This document shows positions 4,706 to 6,393 of a DNA stretch of 6,393 nt, piece after piece (the stretch's first letter is position 1; each line of letters opens with the position of its first letter). This DNA comes from Conexibacter sp. (GTDB lineage Bacteria; Actinomycetota; Thermoleophilia; Solirubrobacterales; Solirubrobacteraceae). The stretch is taken from contig JAOPZD010000649.1 in NCBI GenBank assembly GCA_025964295.1, positions 1 through 6,393 on the forward strand, given 5' to 3'. The position numbers and the translations under genes are program-made. A model generated the notes under the pieces. The model was given only the letters and a program-made list of their open reading frames with translations. It was not told the origin of the DNA and searched no databases.

Positions 4706-5476
4706 ATGCCCACCACGCAGGAGATCGCAGACTGGAAGGGCGAGAAGGTCGTCGGCAACGACGACCAGAAGCTCGGCACGATCGACGAGATCTACATCGA
4801 CGAGGAGACCGGCAAGCCCGAGTGGCTGGCCGTCAAGACCGGCATGTTCGGCTCCAAGGTGACGTTCATCCCGCTGGCCGACGCCACGCGCCACGACGAC
4901 CACGTCCACGTCCCCTTCGACAAGGGCGTGGTCAAGGACGCGCCCAGCGCCGAGGCCGACGGAGCGCTGTCCCAGGACGAGGAGGCCGCGCTGTACTCGC
5001 ACTACGGCTACGACTACTCCGAGCGCCGCTCGGACTCCGGCCTCCCGGCCGGCGGCACGACCGGCCGCGGCACGACCGGCCGCGACACCAGCGGCCCGAC
5101 CACCGATGACGCGATGACGCGCTCCGAGGAGGAGCTCACGGTCGGCACCACCGCTCGCGAGTCCGGCCGCGCGCGGCTGCGCAAGTACGTCGTGACCGAG
5201 CAGGTCGAGACGACGGTGCCGGTGCAGCGCGAGGAGGTCCGCATCGAGCGCGAGCCGATCACCGACGCCAACCGCGGCGACGCGCTGGACGGCCCGGACA
5301 TCTCCGAGGAGGAGCACGAGGTCGTCCTGCACGCCGAGCAGCCGGTCGTCCAGAAGAACGTCGTGCCCAAGGAGCGCGTCCGCATGGACAAGGACACGGT
5401 CACCGAGGACCAGACCGTCTCCGACGAGGTCCGCAAGGAGCGCATCGACGCCGAGGGCGACACGCCCTCGCGCTGA
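4706..5476 (+). CDS. PRC-barrel / DUF2382 (YsnF-like) stress protein
   Basis: A 256-aa, strongly acidic, soluble protein. Residues 1-80 are a PRC-barrel: IADWKGEKVVGNDDQKLGTI (7-26), DEIYIDEETGKPEWLAVKTG (27-46), FGSKVTFIPLADA (48-60). A Ser/Gly/Thr-rich linker (104-134) contains a duplicated GTTGR unit. A complete DUF2382 domain follows (about 137-250): MTRSEEELTVGT (137-148), LRKYVVTEQVETTVPVQREE (158-177), then the second repeat-like half EHEVVLHAEQPVVQKNVVPK (203-222) and ERVRMDKDTVTEDQTVSDEV (223-242). This is the architecture of YsnF-type proteins, induced by general stress in Bacillus and common in actinobacteria and cyanobacteria; their biochemical role is unsettled. The ATG is fixed by the AAAGGAGG site. 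It is the longer paralogue of the 1848-2432 protein across the divergent region, so both arms of the locus make a PRC protein. A hairpin after the stop suggests its mRNA is often monocistronic. Confidence 0.93.
   Translation: MPTTQEIADWKGEKVVGNDDQKLGTIDEIYIDEETGKPEWLAVKTGMFGSKVTFIPLADATRHDDHVHVPFDKGVVKDAPSAEADGALSQDEEAALYSHYGYDYSERRSDSGLPAGGTTGRGTTGRDTSGPTTDDAMTRSEEELTVGTTARESGRARLRKYVVTEQVETTVPVQREEVRIEREPITDANRGDALDGPDISEEEHEVVLHAEQPVVQKNVVPKERVRMDKDTVTEDQTVSDEVRKERIDAEGDTPSR
5054..5083 (+). repeat. 15-bp tandem duplication in the YsnF linker
   Basis: Two identical 15-bp units (5054-5068 and 5069-5083, GGCACGACCGGCCGC) lie in frame and encode the repeated GTTGR motif. A degenerate third unit follows (5084-5098, DTSGP). 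It keeps the reading frame and lengthens the flexible linker between the PRC-barrel and DUF2382, so copy number may vary between strains. Confidence 0.8.
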
Positions 5477-5494
5477 CCCCGCGACGGACACCTG

Positions 5495-5519
5495 CGGCGC
5501 GGCCCCAGCGGCCGCGCCG
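5495..5519 (+). terminator. Hairpin terminator after the YsnF-like gene
   Basis: CGGCGCGGCC (5495-5504) pairs perfectly with GGCCGCGCCG (5510-5519), a 10-bp all-G/C stem with a 5-base loop, 19 bases after the stop codon. No U-tract follows, as is common for actinobacterial intrinsic terminators. A smaller dyad, GGTCC/GGACC (5522-5526, 5534-5538), comes right after it. It could instead be a transcript-stabilising 3' hairpin that allows partial read-through to the next gene. Confidence 0.65.
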
Positions 5520-5587
5520 ATGGTCCGCGCCCTGGACCGTCGCCGCCACACCCCTCACCCCACCCTCTGCAGAGAGCACCTCCCACC

Positions 5588-6081
5588 ATGTCTGACAAGA
5601 CCACCAAGAAGGGCGTCTCACTCGCCAAGGGACCCGCCGGCCTCGTGTCAACGGCAAGAGCTGGCTGGGCTTCGAGGTCAACGGCTGGAGCGCCCTGCTG
5701 TGCGCCGGTGCCGGCCTCGCGCTGATCCTCGCCGCGCCGCTGCACTGGGGCGCCAAGACCGTGAGCCTGATCGTCGCGCTGGTGCTCGGCGACGCCGCGC
5801 TGCTGGCCTTCGTCGATCGTCACGACGCGCTCGGCATCTTCGCCGCCAACCACCTCACCCAGCTCGGCTGGGCCGTCGCCGCGGGCGTCCTGCTCGTCGT
5901 GGCGCTGCTGCCCCGCGTCGGCGGCGGTGCGCGAGACGAGGAGATCGAGATCCGGCGCGACCGTCAGCGCGAGCGTGAGCAGCGCCTCGCGCGCGAGCGC
6001 ACGCTGCCCACGTCCGCGACCCGGCGCAGCACCGCCGGCACGGCCGACGACGAGGCGGGCGCGCGGCGCCTGCGCCGCTGA
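5588..6081 (+). pseudogene. Three-helix membrane protein gene, apparently frameshifted
   Basis: From the ATG at 5588 the frame reads MSDKTTKKGVSLAKGPAGLV and then loses sense, stopping near 5724. A second frame, lacking any start codon in this part, continues NGKSWLGFEVNGW from 5650 and runs to the TGA at 6079-6081. Restoring one base near 5645-5650 (for example reading CTC GTC GTC AAC) would join them into a 164-aa protein. That protein has a short Lys-rich N-terminus, about three hydrophobic segments (around SALLCAGAGLALILAAP, VSLIVALVLGDAALLAFV and LGWAVAAGVLLVVALLP) and a charged, Arg/Glu-rich cytoplasmic tail with possible coiled coil. The family is an unnamed actinobacterial membrane protein as far as I can tell. 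No slippery heptamer is visible, so programmed shifting is unlikely. It is either a real inactivating deletion or a sequencing error. A downstream GTG at 5761 would start inside a membrane helix and is a poor alternative. The ribosome-binding site is weak (AGAGAG, 5571-5576). Confidence 0.7.
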
Positions 6082-6104
6082 GCGACCTCGGCGACCGACA
6101 CCGT

Positions 6105-6131
6105 GTTTCCGTGGATCGGACCGCCGGATAC
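6105..6131 (+). promoter_or_regulatory. Candidate alternative-sigma promoter of the 65-aa gene
   Basis: GTTT (6105-6108) and GGATAC (6126-6131) are 17 bp apart. This resembles the GTTT...GGGTA(T/C) pattern of SigB/SigF-type stress promoters in actinobacteria, with one mismatch in the -10. The -10 ends nine bases before the ATG at 6141, so the mRNA would have a leader of only a few bases. That would account for the lack of a Shine-Dalgarno. A stress promoter would fit the locus, but short motifs like this occur by chance. Confidence 0.4.
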
Positions 6132-6140
6132 GCCTGGACC

Positions 6141-6338
6141 ATGGAGATCCCCAAGGACAAGATCATCGAGGTGATCCGCCAGCACTCCGGCGGCGAGAAG
6201 GCCGACCAGGCGAAGGCCGAGCTGCCCGATCAGGTCGACCCCGAGCGCCACGGCGACCTGCTGTCGAAGTTCGGCGTCGATCCGCAGGAGCTGCTCGGCG
6301 GCGGCCTCGGAGGGGTCGCGGGCAAGCTCGGCCTCTAG
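6141..6338 (+). CDS. Small conserved hypothetical protein, 65 aa
   Basis: A 65-aa soluble protein. It begins MEIPKDKIIEVIRQHSGG, has a charged middle (EKADQAKAELPDQVD), then HGDLLSKFGVDPQELL and a Gly-rich end (GGGLGGVAGKLGL). I recognise the general pattern (MEIPKD..., LPDQVD, LLSKFG.DP..L, Gly-rich tail) as a small protein widespread in actinobacteria with no assigned function. The amphipathic N-terminal helix and glycine-rich tail are the only structural hints, and there is no signal peptide or membrane segment. The ATG at 6141 is preferred over an in-frame GTG at 6111 because it matches the family start and lies just behind a promoter-like element, consistent with a near-leaderless mRNA. 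It begins 59 bp after the broken membrane-protein gene and has its own candidate promoter. The remaining 55 bp to the window end (6339-6393) hold no gene I can support, only a loose GCGGTC/GACCGC dyad (6346-6351, 6375-6380). Confidence 0.85.
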   Translation: MEIPKDKIIEVIRQHSGGEKADQAKAELPDQVDPERHGDLLSKFGVDPQELLGGGLGGVAGKLGL

Positions 6339-6393
6339 GAGGCCGGCGGTCGGGCCGCGCAGCGGATCACGCCGGACCGCGAGGCGGCGCGCG

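Noticed and set aside
4685..5551. 288-codon minus-strand open frame opposite the YsnF-like gene
   Set aside because: It is the complement of a gene with an excellent Shine-Dalgarno and complete PRC/DUF2382 domains; its Leu/Val/Asp/Gly composition is the mirror of that gene.
5641..5655. Programmed ribosomal frameshift in the membrane-protein gene
   Set aside because: No X XXY YYZ slippery heptamer or downstream pseudoknot is apparent at the junction; a one-base loss explains the data more simply.
6335..6393. Minus-strand open frame entering from the right edge and stopping at 6335-6337
   Set aside because: Only about 18 codons are visible, Arg/Ala-rich and without a motif; it cannot be told apart from a shadow frame.

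Overview
This is a GC-rich, gene-dense stretch of bacterial chromosome. The strong G/C bias at third codon positions, the short 5' leaders, and the gene content (HxlR regulators, PRC-barrel/DUF2382 proteins, a SpoIIE-type phosphatase) point to a high-GC actinobacterium. The small-protein families resemble those I associate with the Thermoleophilia/Solirubrobacterales, but that placement is inference. There is no rRNA, tRNA, CRISPR array, transposase or phage gene.

Layout. (1) 5-987: two paralogous HxlR-family regulators, both 156 aa and divergently transcribed from a 41-bp gap. (2) 988-1091: a short convergent gap that may hold a decayed N-terminus of a second SDR gene. (3) 1092-4275, minus strand: a tightly packed four-gene operon. 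In transcription order it encodes a 484-aa protein joining a TetR-type helix-turn-helix, a GAF-like domain and a SpoIIE/PP2C phosphatase; a 116-aa membrane-anchored coiled-coil protein; a 194-aa PRC-barrel protein with only half a DUF2382 domain; and an SDR protein lacking the catalytic YxxxK motif. (4) 4276-4705: a 430-bp divergent control region with a plausible minus-strand promoter, a 27-bp operator-like dyad and several hairpins. (5) 4706-6338, plus strand: a full-length PRC-barrel/DUF2382 (YsnF-like) protein, a strong hairpin terminator, a three-helix membrane protein broken by an apparent one-base frameshift, and a 65-aa small protein behind a possible alternative-sigma promoter.

How it may work together. 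PRC/DUF2382 proteins are known as general-stress proteins, and SpoIIE/RsbU phosphatases switch stress sigma factors by dephosphorylating anti-anti-sigma factors. Finding both around one divergent promoter, with the phosphatase carrying its own DNA-binding head, suggests a stress module in which one polypeptide senses a signal, contacts the local promoter and feeds a partner-switching cascade. The cognate anti-sigma and anti-anti-sigma genes are not in the window, so the circuit is a hypothesis. The HxlR pair looks like a separate unit, perhaps linked to SDR genes.
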